64,000 nucleotides of DNA from DASWLF01 sp963768765 (lineage in GTDB: Bacteria; Desulfobacterota; Desulfobaccia; Desulfobaccales; 0-14-0-80-60-11). Position numbers and translations under genes: made by a program. The notes under the pieces are model-generated. The model did not search any database. It was not told the origin of the DNA and worked only from the letters and a program-made list of their open reading frames with translations. Each line of letters begins with the position of its first letter. Position 1 is the first letter of the stretch. Below, one piece after another: positions 31,511-40,270 of the stretch. The stretch lies in contig CAVYJK010000014.1 in the NCBI GenBank assembly GCA_963768765.1, forward strand, positions 1 to 64,000, given 5' to 3'.

Positions 31511-32909
31511 TCAGGGATACAGGCGGTCGAGGAGGCGGGGAAAGGGGATGGTCTCCCGCACGTGGTGCAAGCCGCAGAGCCAGGCCACCAGGCGCTCGAT
31601 CCCCATGCCGAAGCCGCCGTGGGGCACGCTGCCGTAGCGGCGCAGGTCCAGGTACCACTCCAGGGGCTCCCGGGGCAGGTGGTGCTCCTCCAAACGGGCC
31701 AGCAGGGTGTCCAGGTCCGCCACCCGTCTGGGAGCCCCCGATGATTTCGCCGTAGCCCTCCGGGGCCAGCAGGTCCACGCACAGGGCGAGGCGCGGGTCG
31801 GCGGGGTCGGCCTCCATGTAAAAGGCCTTGGCTTCCCGGGGATAGCGGTGCACCATGACGGGGGCCGGGAACATCCGGGAGATGACGGTTTCCTCATCGC
31901 CGCCCAAATCCTCGCCCCAGGTTAGCTCCTGGCCCGCCTCCTTCAAGCGCCCCAGGGCTTCGGCGTAGCTGAGGCGGGGGAAGGGCTGGGCCAGGGCGGC
32001 CGCCAGGGGAGCCGCATCCCGCTCCAGGGTGCGGAGCTGCGGCTGGGCCCGCTCCAGCACCCGGAGCACCACGTGGCGCACCAGCCCTTCGGCCAGCTGC
32101 ATGACGTCTTCCAGGGTGTAGAACGCGGCCTCGGCCTCCACCATCCAGAACTCCGTCAGGTGGCGCCGGGTCTTGGACTTCTCCGCCCGGAAGGTGGGGC
32201 CGAAGCAGTAGACCCGGCCCAGGGCCATGGCCGCGGCCTCCAGATAGAGCTGGCCGCTCTGGGAGAGATAGGCCTTGCCCCGGTCCAGGTAGTCGGTCTC
32301 GAACAGGCTGGTGGTGCCTTCGCAGGAGGTGGGGGTGAGGATGGGGGTATCCACCAGGACGAAGCCATGGTCGTGAAAAAAGTCCCGGCAGGCCCGGCAG
32401 ACTTCGTCCCGCACCCTGAGGATCGCCTGCTGGCGCAGGGAGCGCAGCCACAGGTGCCGCCGGTCCAGCAGGAAGGCCACCCCGTGCTCTTTGGGAGCGA
32501 TGGGGTAATCCTGGGCAAGGTGAATGGGCTGGAGCGCGGTGACCTCCAACTCGAAGCCACCCGGGGCCCGGGGTTCGGCCTTGACCAGGCCCGTGAGGAC
32601 CAGGGAGGATTCCAGGGTGAGGCGCTCGAACTGCTGGAAGTCCTCCTCCGGCAGATTTCCCTTTACCAGCACCCCCTGGGCCAGCCCGGTGCCGTCCCGC
32701 ACTACCAGGAAGCGCACCTTGCCACTGGAGCGCAGGTGGTAGACCCAACCCCGCAGGGTCACTTCCTCACCGACCCGGCCCCCCAGGTCGGCAATGTCCG
32801 CCACCGGCGAGCCGGCGCCAGGGTTTTCAGTTTTCGGTTTTCGGTTTTCGGGGAAAGAATTAATGAGCCTAACTCCCAACAGCTGCTCTAAAAGAGTTCT
32901 TGGTGGCAC
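31511..32909 (-). CDS. asnS: Asparaginyl-tRNA synthetase, frameshifted
   Basis: A class IIb synthetase charging tRNA-Asn. The OB-fold anticodon domain (about 36-135, GEEVTLRGWVYHLRSSGK) precedes the catalytic core with motif 2 (GPTFRAEKSKTRRHLTEFWM) and motif 3 (GFGMGIERLVAWL). After GEIIGGSQ a surplus base near 31727 shifts the frame; the proper continuation RVADLDTLLARLEEHH runs to LLDRLYP and a stop at 31511. The start is unclear. The longest frame begins with GTG at 32909, but residues 17-35 (FPENRKPKTENPGAG) translate a dispersed repeat, so a GTG at 32804 may be the real start. Neither has a good ribosome site. Confidence 0.92.
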
Positions 32910-33127
32910 AGGCGTCCCGCCTGTGCAACGCAGGCTAAAGCCTGCGGCTACCAGATATTACCAATCTTTTTATGATTGCGGATGCACCAAAGGTATATGA
33001 GTGACTGAAAAGGAAACCCCAGACCTTCTATAAAGGGTACCGCACGCTGTGCCCCTACCGGCAATTGCATGGTTTTAATAGGTTTTTATGGGGTGGGTAC
33101 GGTCCGCCTAATATTTACTGCGTACTG

Positions 33128-34076
33128 CTACAGCATGATTTTTATATGGGCCTTGGCGCGCATGCCCTTGATCCATCCTTCAAAGTATTTTTCCATTTCC
33201 TTTTCCATCAGCATATTGCGGATTTCCGGGGCTGCTTCTTCAAAGGAGCGGGCCTTTCCGGTGCGGCGTTCCAACACTTGAAATATTTGAAAACCTTGGG
33301 GGGCCTCCACCGGCAGCAATTCCTTGGGTTTCAAACGATTTAAGTGCTCCGCCATTTTGGGGTCGATATCACTGAGCGGCACATAGCCCAGGTCCGCTCC
33401 ACTCACCGAAAGTTTAGTGGCGATCTCCGAGAACGGCGTTCCTTGCTGGGCCTCTTTGATAACCGCCTCCGCCTTCTGCTTCATTGCCTCCCTTTTGGGC
33501 ATCCGTGGCGTCGGGAGGAAAAGGCAGCTTGATGGCCAGGAGATGCAACTGCACCCCGCCCTCCTTGGGCATTGCCTCATAAGCCTTGCGGACATCCTCC
33601 TCCCGGACCTCCACCTTGGACCCCGCCGCCACCATCATCAAACGGTTCTGGATTATCTGGTCAGTCAGCTGCTGCTTGAGCTCATTCAAGGTGAGGCCCG
33701 CCTGGGAGAGCGCCTGTTTCAAGGCCTCGTCGTCGGGCAAGTTGTTGCGCTTCTTAAAATTATCCAGGGCCTGCGCTATTTCTTTATCCGTCAGGGTCAT
33801 ACCCCGCTTCTTGGCTTCCGCCCGGGCGAGCTTCCGATCGATCAAGGCATCCAACAAATGCCGCTGGATCTCCCGATCCTCGGTTTTGCTTGGATTTATA
33901 CCTTGTTTCGCCTCGAAACCTTTGGCCATGGTCTTCAGCTCCGACATGGTAATGACCTCATCGTTGACTTCGGCCACGATGCGGTCCACCACCTCGGAGG
34001 CGCCACGTCCAGCCAGAAACAGCTGGATCAGACAGGCAAATAAAGCCATTAATAACTTGCCACTGGTTCGACCCAT
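33128..34076 (-). CDS. SurA-like peptidyl-prolyl isomerase/chaperone, frameshifted
   Basis: An exported SurA/PpiC-type protein that helps fold outer-membrane proteins in the periplasm. The N-terminus has a signal peptide (LLMALFACLIQLFLAGRG), then the SurA N-domain (VVDRIVAEVNDEVITMSELK, IDRKLARAEAKKRGM). The C-terminal half has the rotamase part (FSEIATKLSVSGADLGYV, PQGFQIFQVLERR). The halves are out of frame by one surplus base in the homopolymer pair at 33490-33497; joined, DATDAQK runs into REAMKQKAEAVI. Only three bases separate it from mfd upstream, so the two are co-transcribed. A gene symbol is withheld because close paralogues exist. Confidence 0.86.
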
Positions 34077-34079
34077 AAT

Positions 34080-37000
34080 TTATCCCTCTATTTCAGGATT
34101 AACAAATGTCTTAACTTCTTTCAAGCAGTTTTGCAAACGCTTAAGCGGTGGGCCGTCTTCGGGGAGGCGGAGGCGCAGGCTTTGCTCTGAAGTGAGGCGA
34201 AAGGTTTCCGGCTGTTTTTTTAACAGTTCCACCAGACGTTTCAGGTCCAGCCGCTCGGGCTGGGCAAATTGCAGCACCGCGTAGCTGTCCTGGAGGTCCA
34301 GGCGTTTGATTCCCAGCTGCCGCAAGAGGTGTTTGGCCCGGACCACCTCCAGGAGGTTGCGGCCTTCCGGCGGCAAGGGCCCGAAGCGGTCCAGAAATTC
34401 CCCTTCCATCTCATCCACCATTTCCGGGGTCAAGGGGCCGGAAAGCCTGCGGTAAAGGGCCAGGCGCTGTTGCACGTCCGGGACGTAATCCTCGGGGAGG
34501 TAGGCCGCCAGGGGCAGGCGGATTTCGGGGTCCGGGGCCAGGTCTTCCGGGGCTTCGCCCTTGAATTCCCGGATGGCCTGCTCCAGCAGCTGCAAGTAGA
34601 GTTCGTAACCCACCTCCGCCAGATGGCCTGACTGGGCCTGCCCCAAGAGGTTGCCGGCGCCCCGAATCTGCAAGTCATGCATGGCGATCTTGAAGCCGGA
34701 GCCCAACTCGGTGAACTCCATCAGGGCCTTTAGACGCTTCTGGGCTTCGTTGGCCAGGGCCGCCTCGTCGGGCACCAGCAGATAGGCGTAAGCCTGGAAC
34801 TGGCTGCGGCCCACCCGGCCCCGGAGCTGGTAGAGCTGCGCCAGCCCCATGGTGTGGGCCCGGTTGATGATAATGGTGTTGGCCGCGGGGATGTCCAGCC
34901 CGGCTTCGATGATGGCGGTGCAGACCAGGACGCCCACCTCTTTGTGCCAGAAGCGCACCATGACCCTTTCTAACTCCCGCTCCGGCATCTGGCCGTGGGC
35001 CATGGCCACCCGGGCTTCCGGCACCAGGCTCTGTACGTACCGGGCCCAGGTGGCCAGGTTGCGCACCCGGTTGTGCACGAAGAAGACCTGGCCGCCCCTG
35101 GCCAGTTCCCGGCGGATGGCGGCCTGGATCACCTCCGCCTCCGGGCGGCAGAGATAAGTGCGGATGGCCCGGCGGTTCTCAGGCGGCGTGTTGATGAGGC
35201 TGAGCTCCCTCAGGCCCGTCAGGGACAGCTGCAAGGTGCGGGGGATGGGGGTGGCGGTGAGGGTGAGCACGTCCACGGTGCGCCGCCACTCCTTGAGCCG
35301 CTCCTTCTGGCGCACCCCGAAACGCTGTTCCTCGTCGATGACGGCCAGCCCCAGGTCCCGGAAGAGCACATCCCTGGAAAGCAGGCGGTGGGTGCCGATG
35401 ATGATGTCCACCTTACCCTGGGCCAGCTCGGCCAGAATGCGCCGCTGCTCGGCGGGCGGCTTGAAGCGGCTCAGCACCCTGACCTCCAGGGGATAGGGGG
35501 CCAGGCGCTTCTGAAAGGTGTCGTAGTGTTGCTCCGCCAATACCGTGGTGGGCACCAGCACGGCCACCTGCTTGCCGTCCATGGCCGCCTTGAAGGCCGC
35601 CCGCACCGCCACTTCGGTTTTACCGTAGCCCACGTCGCCGCAGACCAGGCGGTCCATGGGCCGCTCCGAGGTCATGTCGGCCAGCACGTCCTGAATGGCT
35701 TGCAGCTGGTCCGGGGTTTCCTCGTATTCAAAGGTGGCCTCGAACTCGCTGTATACCGGGTCCGGCGGCGAGAAGTGGTGTCCCGGCAGCACCCGGCGGG
35801 CTGCATAAAGCTCCACCAGTTCCCGGGCGATCTTTTCCACCGCCTTTTTCACCCGCTTTTTGGCGCGCTCCCAGGACTTCCCTCCCAGGCGCTCCACCCT
35901 GGGGGCGACCCCCTCCACTCCCAGGTACTTCTGCACCAGGTTCAGGCGGTCCACCGGCAGGTAGAGGCGGTCGCCGCCCTGGTACTCGATGTCCAGGAAA
36001 TCGTTGACCTCCCGCCCCACCGTTAGCTTCACCAGGCCCTGGTAGACGCCGATGCCGTGGTCCAGGTGCACGATGTAGTCGCCTTCGGAGAGGTCCTCCA
36101 GGGAGGTGAGATACTGGGCCGGCCGCGATTCCTTGCGGCGCCGTCCCTCCACCCGGAAGCCCAGGGCCTCGTCTTCCGTGAGGACGATCAGACCCTGGGA
36201 CAGGAGCCGGAAGCCACCGGAGATCTCCCCCACGGTGATTTCCAGGCGGGGGCCTGGCTCCCAACTGGGCCCGGCGACCATCTCCAGGTCCAGGTTCTCT
36301 TCCTTGAGGAGGCGGGCCAGGCGCTCGGCCCGATGCTTGCTCAGGCAGACCAAAACGACGTGAAAGCCGCTTTGGCGCCAGTCGTCCAGCCGGTGGGCCA
36401 GGGCCGGCACCAGCCGGCCGGCTTCGGCTCCGGTTTGTGCCAGTTCCCGGGCCAGGCCGTCGTTTCTTTCCACCTGCAAACGGACGTCCGAGTCCTGGTC
36501 CGGGTGCCCCCAGGGAAGCAAGGGACAGAAAAGGTTGGCAAAACGGGCCCGTTGCCGGTCCCAGGCCTTCTGGTCCAGCCAGCCCTGGGGCTCAGCCGCG
36601 GCTTCCTCCGTAAACTTATTCAGCTCCCGGGCCAGGTTCAAGGGGTCCCACTCCACCACCACGGTGTCGGCGGGCAGGAAATCCCACAGGGTCTCGGGCC
36701 GGGGGTAAAAATCCTCCAGGTGGCGTTCAATGCGGGGGAAATGCCGCCCGTCCTGGACGTTCTGCCAGAACTGCGGGTCCTGGCGCCGTTTGCGCCGGGC
36801 CAGGGCATGTTCCCGGGCCGGCCCGTCCAGCACCACCTCGCTGGCCGGCAGCACCACCAGGTCCTCCAGAGGCCCCTGGGACCGCTGGCTGGCGGGGTCG
36901 AACACCCGGATGGACTCCACTTCGTCGCCCCAGAACTCCAGGCGCACCGGGTGGGCGTAAAGGGGCGGAAACAGGTCGATGACCCCGCCCCGGACACTGA

Positions 37001-37541
37001 ATTCGCCCCGGTCCTCCACCAGGGGGCGCCGCTCATAGCCGCCGTTAAGGAGATGCTGCAAGAATTCTTCCCGGCGCAGGGTTTCTCCCACCACCACGTA
37101 GGCCAGGACCTCCCGGACGCGGTCTTGGGGGGGCAGTTTCTGGCGCAGGGCCAGGGCCGGGGCCACCATGATAAACGGTTCCCGGGAGGTCAAGGCCACG
37201 TAGGCCGCGCCCATGCGGGCGCAGCTCACCTCGGAGTCGAAGCTGAGTTCCTTAAAGGGCAGAACCTCGTGGGCCGGGAACAGGAGCAGTTGGGAGTCCG
37301 GGCCGGAACGGCCGGCCGCCGCCTCTCCCAAAAAAAAGGCCAGATCCTGCAGAAAGCTCTCGTGGCCGCCACCGTTGGGGGTGACCAGGAGAAACGGGCG
37401 GCGCCAGGTTTGAAAAAGCCGGGCGAGAACGTAAGCCCCGGACGCTTGAGTGAGCCCCTGTAGGTAGAGAGATCGGGTTTCTTGGGTAAGAAAAGCCGTC
37501 AGTTCTTGGGATTCGGCTCCTGCTGGAGAACTGGGGAGCAT
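34080..37541 (-). CDS. mfd: Transcription-repair coupling factor
   Basis: Mfd removes RNA polymerase stalled at DNA damage and recruits UvrA. The 1,153-residue length is normal. The UvrB-like N-terminal region (VRGGVIDLFPPLYAHPVRLE) is followed by the RNA-polymerase-interacting domain (EGDYIVHLDHGIGVYQGL), the helicase core with Walker A CGDVGYGKTE, DEEQ in VIDEEQRFGV and TATPIPRTL, motif VI QLRGRVGRS, and the C-terminal UvrA-interaction domain. It is the first gene of a minus-strand operon with the SurA-like gene. This long frame is uninterrupted, unlike many neighbours. Confidence 0.97.
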   Translation of the reverse strand: MLPSSPAGAESQELTAFLTQETRSLYLQGLTQASGAYVLARLFQTWRRPFLLVTPNGGGHESFLQDLAFFLGEAAAGRSGPDSQLLLFPAHEVLPFKELSFDSEVSCARMGAAYVALTSREPFIMVAPALALRQKLPPQDRVREVLAYVVVGETLRREEFLQHLLNGGYERRPLVEDRGEFSVRGGVIDLFPPLYAHPVRLEFWGDEVESIRVFDPASQRSQGPLEDLVVLPASEVVLDGPAREHALARRKRRQDPQFWQNVQDGRHFPRIERHLEDFYPRPETLWDFLPADTVVVEWDPLNLARELNKFTEEAAAEPQGWLDQKAWDRQRARFANLFCPLLPWGHPDQDSDVRLQVERNDGLARELAQTGAEAGRLVPALAHRLDDWRQSGFHVVLVCLSKHRAERLARLLKEENLDLEMVAGPSWEPGPRLEITVGEISGGFRLLSQGLIVLTEDEALGFRVEGRRRKESRPAQYLTSLEDLSEGDYIVHLDHGIGVYQGLVKLTVGREVNDFLDIEYQGGDRLYLPVDRLNLVQKYLGVEGVAPRVERLGGKSWERAKKRVKKAVEKIARELVELYAARRVLPGHHFSPPDPVYSEFEATFEYEETPDQLQAIQDVLADMTSERPMDRLVCGDVGYGKTEVAVRAAFKAAMDGKQVAVLVPTTVLAEQHYDTFQKRLAPYPLEVRVLSRFKPPAEQRRILAELAQGKVDIIIGTHRLLSRDVLFRDLGLAVIDEEQRFGVRQKERLKEWRRTVDVLTLTATPIPRTLQLSLTGLRELSLINTPPENRRAIRTYLCRPEAEVIQAAIRRELARGGQVFFVHNRVRNLATWARYVQSLVPEARVAMAHGQMPERELERVMVRFWHKEVGVLVCTAIIEAGLDIPAANTIIINRAHTMGLAQLYQLRGRVGRSQFQAYAYLLVPDEAALANEAQKRLKALMEFTELGSGFKIAMHDLQIRGAGNLLGQAQSGHLAEVGYELYLQLLEQAIREFKGEAPEDLAPDPEIRLPLAAYLPEDYVPDVQQRLALYRRLSGPLTPEMVDEMEGEFLDRFGPLPPEGRNLLEVVRAKHLLRQLGIKRLDLQDSYAVLQFAQPERLDLKRLVELLKKQPETFRLTSEQSLRLRLPEDGPPLKRLQNCLKEVKTFVNPEIEG

Positions 37542-37790
37542 TATTTAATAATATCCTGGAAACACCCGATTTTCAAGGTAGGGTCCACCATGGACAGAGC
37601 CGCTGATTATCGGCTTCGCCCCCCGTTGCCATGGCCCGGGGGCAAGCAGGCTCCCCGCTTTGCCAAGCGCGGGGAGGCAATCTTGCAACGAGGACGTTAG
37701 CGGAATCATCGAGAACAAAATGTTATTGGAGATTGACTTTGGCCCAATTAATAATTCAAACTTATCAATAATAATTATTGGTAGATATAT

Positions 37791-38507
37791 TTGCTGATCC
37801 TGACCCGCAAACTAGGCGAAAGCCTCACCATCGGTGAGAACATCCGGATAATCATCCTGGAGATCCGCGGCAAGCAGGTCCGCCTGGGAATAGAGGCCCC
37901 GGCGGATGTGGTGGTCCTGCGGGAAGAGATCATCCAGCGCCTGGCCCAGGAAAACCTCAAGGCCGCGGGATTCAGGTACTCTGACCTGGAAGAGATCGTC
38001 CGGGCCCTGGGCGGCGTTAGGCCCGATAATCGGGGTCTTACCGAGGCCGCCCCAGTGGGGCCCGCCATCACCATTGACACCCGCCATTGGGGTCGGATCA
38101 CGCTGCCGGAGGACCGGATCATTACCTTCCCCGGAGGCCTGCCCGGGGTCGCCGATTTTCAGCGCTATGCCCTCTTCCAGGAACCCCGGACGGCTCCTTT
38201 GAGCTTCCTCCAATCGGTGGAAAATCCCCAATTGGCCTTTGTGGTGGCCGAACCGGCCACGGTGAGCCCGGACTTCCGTCCCGGCCCCGTGAGCGGCGCC
38301 CTGAAGGACCTGGAAGCCGGGAGCCTTAAGGAGCTCAAGGTCCTGGTGATGCTAAACATCCCGCCGGGACGGCCCCGGGAGCTGACCGCCAATCTGCAGT
38401 GCCCCCTCCTCATAAACCCGCGCCGGCGCCGGGGCAAGCAGGTGATTATGGAAACCCCCCGTTATTCCCAGCAACACCGGGTCTTTTCGGATGAAGGCCG
38501 GGATTAG
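37791..38507 (+). CDS. CsrA-FliW fusion protein
   Basis: One 238-residue chain joins a complete CsrA to a complete FliW. CsrA (1-60, MLILTRKLGESLTIGENIRI) has the RNA-contact residues L4, R6 and R44 (VLREEI). A linker (about 60-90) leads to FliW (about 91-238), recognisable by ITFPGGLPGV, LSFLQSVENPQLAFVV and a late LLINPRRRRGKQ. Normally the two are separate, and FliW binds CsrA to block its repression of flagellin mRNA. In the fusion the antagonist is always at 1:1. The start is TTG with a GGTAG seven bases before it. There is no stop or frame change between the halves. No flagellar gene is in the window. Confidence 0.93.
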   Translation: MLILTRKLGESLTIGENIRIIILEIRGKQVRLGIEAPADVVVLREEIIQRLAQENLKAAGFRYSDLEEIVRALGGVRPDNRGLTEAAPVGPAITIDTRHWGRITLPEDRIITFPGGLPGVADFQRYALFQEPRTAPLSFLQSVENPQLAFVVAEPATVSPDFRPGPVSGALKDLEAGSLKELKVLVMLNIPPGRPRELTANLQCPLLINPRRRRGKQVIMETPRYSQQHRVFSDEGRD

Positions 38508-38590
38508 GTCTTATCCCAAGTTGAGAACTCTGCAAAAGTCCGACAAAATCATTTTGGCCCAATGATTTAGTCTGTTTGGCCCAACTATAA

Positions 38591-38696
38591 TCCCCCCTCT
38601 TTCCCCCCTTTAGAAAAGGGGGGATGAAGACGGCGATTATCCAAGATGTTACGTTAGATCAAGTCCCCCTTTCCTAAAGGGGGATTTAGGGGGATT
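38591..38696. repeat. Pair of C/T-rich palindromes
   Basis: CCCCCCTTTAGAAAAGGGGGG and, about 60 bases on, CCCCCTTTCCTAAAGGGGG with trailing TTAGGGGGAT. They belong to the family also seen at 12990-13018, 53215-53245 and inside purF. They may also terminate the convergent CsrA-FliW and FrhB-like genes. Confidence 0.6.
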
Positions 38697-38766
38697 ATTA
38701 GTCTGCTTCCCAAAAAACCGGCGGGCCCAGGGGGCCCGCCTCAGGTGGTTCGGGTATCTCGGAGGG

Positions 38767-39576
38767 TTACATCGGCTTGGTTTCCAGGGTCACCTCGTCT
38801 CCCAGGAACTTCCAGGGCGAAGGCCCGGATTCCGGCGAGCCGATGTCGTAGTCGAAGAGATCCTTCACCAGGGCGTTGCCCTTCTTATAGAGCACCCTGA
38901 GGGGGATGTCGGCGGGGCAGTTTTCTTCGCATAGGCCGCAGTCGATGCAACGCCCGGCCATGTGGATGGCCCGCACCAGCTGGAAGATGGTGTCCGGCGG
39001 CACCAGGCCGGTGCTCATGAGGTCGGGATGCTCGAGAGAGCACTCCTTGCAAAAGCACATGGGGCAGATGTCCCGGCAGCCGTAGCATTTGACGCACTTT
39101 TCAAAGGCGGCGATCCACTCTTTGAAGGCCTCATCCGCGCTCAGGGCGTCGATGCGGTCCACCCGCTTGCTGCGCCGGACCGGCTCACACTTGTCGCCAT
39201 AGTCGATCACCGAGGCCCAGGGTCCGGGACATTCGCAATAATTGGCCTGTTCCTGGTTGCAGGCGACGCCCACCAGGACCACCTTTTCCGGGTCCAGTTG
39301 GCCCCATTTGTAGAGCTCGTTGAGGCCCCGCTCGTCGCAACCCCGCACCTGGATGGCGAAGGTCTTATCGGGGTAGGCGGCCGCTAGTTGCTGCAGCAGC
39401 TTGTCCAGGGGGTAGCGGGCGTCGTCCGGGGCCACGATGGCCTGGTCCACTTCCTCCAGGCGCTCCGGGCTGAAGAAGTGGGGCAGCGGGTGGCTGTCCT
39501 TCATAATATAGCCGATGTAGCCGGCGACCTTGCCTTCTTTCAACAGATTCCGAACCTTCTCACGCAGTCTGTCCAT
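38767..39576 (-). CDS. FrhB/FdhB-like iron-sulfur protein of the Hdr cluster
   Basis: This 269-residue protein resembles the beta-subunit (F420/FAD-binding FrhB/FdhB type) proteins found with HdrA-MvhD in Desulfobacterota. The N-terminal half has KTFAIQVRGCDERGLNEL, as in FrhB N-domains. The C-terminal half carries cysteine-rich cluster motifs CVKCYGCRDICPMCFC and CIDCGLCEENCPADIP, the latter a standard [4Fe-4S] site. It probably carries electrons between a soluble donor and the flavin-based HdrA complex. AAGGA lies nine bases before the ATG at 39576. It is the third gene of hdrA-mvhD-frhB-like. The donor is unknown. Confidence 0.85.
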   Translation of the reverse strand: MDRLREKVRNLLKEGKVAGYIGYIMKDSHPLPHFFSPERLEEVDQAIVAPDDARYPLDKLLQQLAAAYPDKTFAIQVRGCDERGLNELYKWGQLDPEKVVLVGVACNQEQANYCECPGPWASVIDYGDKCEPVRRSKRVDRIDALSADEAFKEWIAAFEKCVKCYGCRDICPMCFCKECSLEHPDLMSTGLVPPDTIFQLVRAIHMAGRCIDCGLCEENCPADIPLRVLYKKGNALVKDLFDYDIGSPESGPSPWKFLGDEVTLETKPM

Positions 39577-39703
39577 TGAGAATTATCCTTACTGAATCTG
39601 CTCGTCTCGATTCAATTGATCTTGTAGGGGCCGCAACCCTGGGGGCTACGGCCCGCATTTAGGGCGCACGCCCGGGTGCGCCCCTCCAGGCTGAAAATTA
39701 TGA

Positions 39704-40135
39704 TCAGGCCGCCCGGGCCGCCGTTTTCAGGCGGGAGGGGCCCATTTTTCGGATTTTTTCGGTGAAGTTGCGCACCGTTTCGGCAAACTTGGGGCCTTCC
39801 GCCGCGGAGATCCATTCCAGGTGCAGCCGGTCCGCCTTATAGCCGGTGAATTTCAGGAGATCCTGGAGAAACCGCATGCGCTTGATGGTCATGAAATTGC
39901 CCCGGAGGTAATGGCAGTCGCCGATGTGGCAGCCGCCGATGAGGACGCCGTCGGCTCCTTTCTGAAAGGCCCTGAGCACATGGTGGGGCGAGACCGTACC
40001 GGAGCACATGACCCGGATCACCCGGAGGTTGGGGGGATATTGCAGGCGACTCACGCCGGCCAGGTCGGCGCCGGCATAAGTGCACCAGTTACAGAAAAAG
40101 CCAATGATCTTCGGTTCGAAAGTGGCTTCGCTCAT
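39704..40135 (-). CDS. mvhD: MvhD-family [2Fe-2S] electron-transfer subunit
   Basis: MvhD links a hydrogenase or dehydrogenase to HdrA. This 143-residue protein has the cysteine pattern FFCNWCTYAGADLAG, RVMCSGTVSP and GGCHIGDCHY for the [2Fe-2S] cluster. The ATG at 40135 is set by AAGGA seven bases upstream; the frame is open further upstream to 40228, but that part translates the C/G-tract repeat. It follows hdrA after 135 bases that contain this repeat. Confidence 0.92.
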   Translation of the reverse strand: MSEATFEPKIIGFFCNWCTYAGADLAGVSRLQYPPNLRVIRVMCSGTVSPHHVLRAFQKGADGVLIGGCHIGDCHYLRGNFMTIKRMRFLQDLLKFTGYKADRLHLEWISAAEGPKFAETVRNFTEKIRKMGPSRLKTAARAA

Positions 40136-40152
40136 CTCGTTATCCTTATAAA

Positions 40153-40239
40153 TCCTCCCCCTCCCCTGGTGGGAGGGGGTGGGGAGGGGCGGATCTAATT
40201 TCACCCCCACCCTGACCCTCCCCCTCAAGGGGGAGGGAA
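40153..40239. repeat. C/G-tract inverted repeat unit within the hdr operon
   Basis: Third copy of the unit described at 3815-3931, here in the opposite orientation, filling the space between hdrA and mvhD. It may form a strong hairpin in the operon mRNA and lower expression of the downstream genes. Confidence 0.75.
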
Positions 40240-40270
40240 ATCTGGAGTTCTGTCAATGGCCGTCTCTAGT

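Noticed and set aside
37733..37761. Promoter for the CsrA-FliW gene
   Set aside because: TTGACT is present at 37733 but no acceptable -10 box lies 16-18 bases away, so I do not call it.
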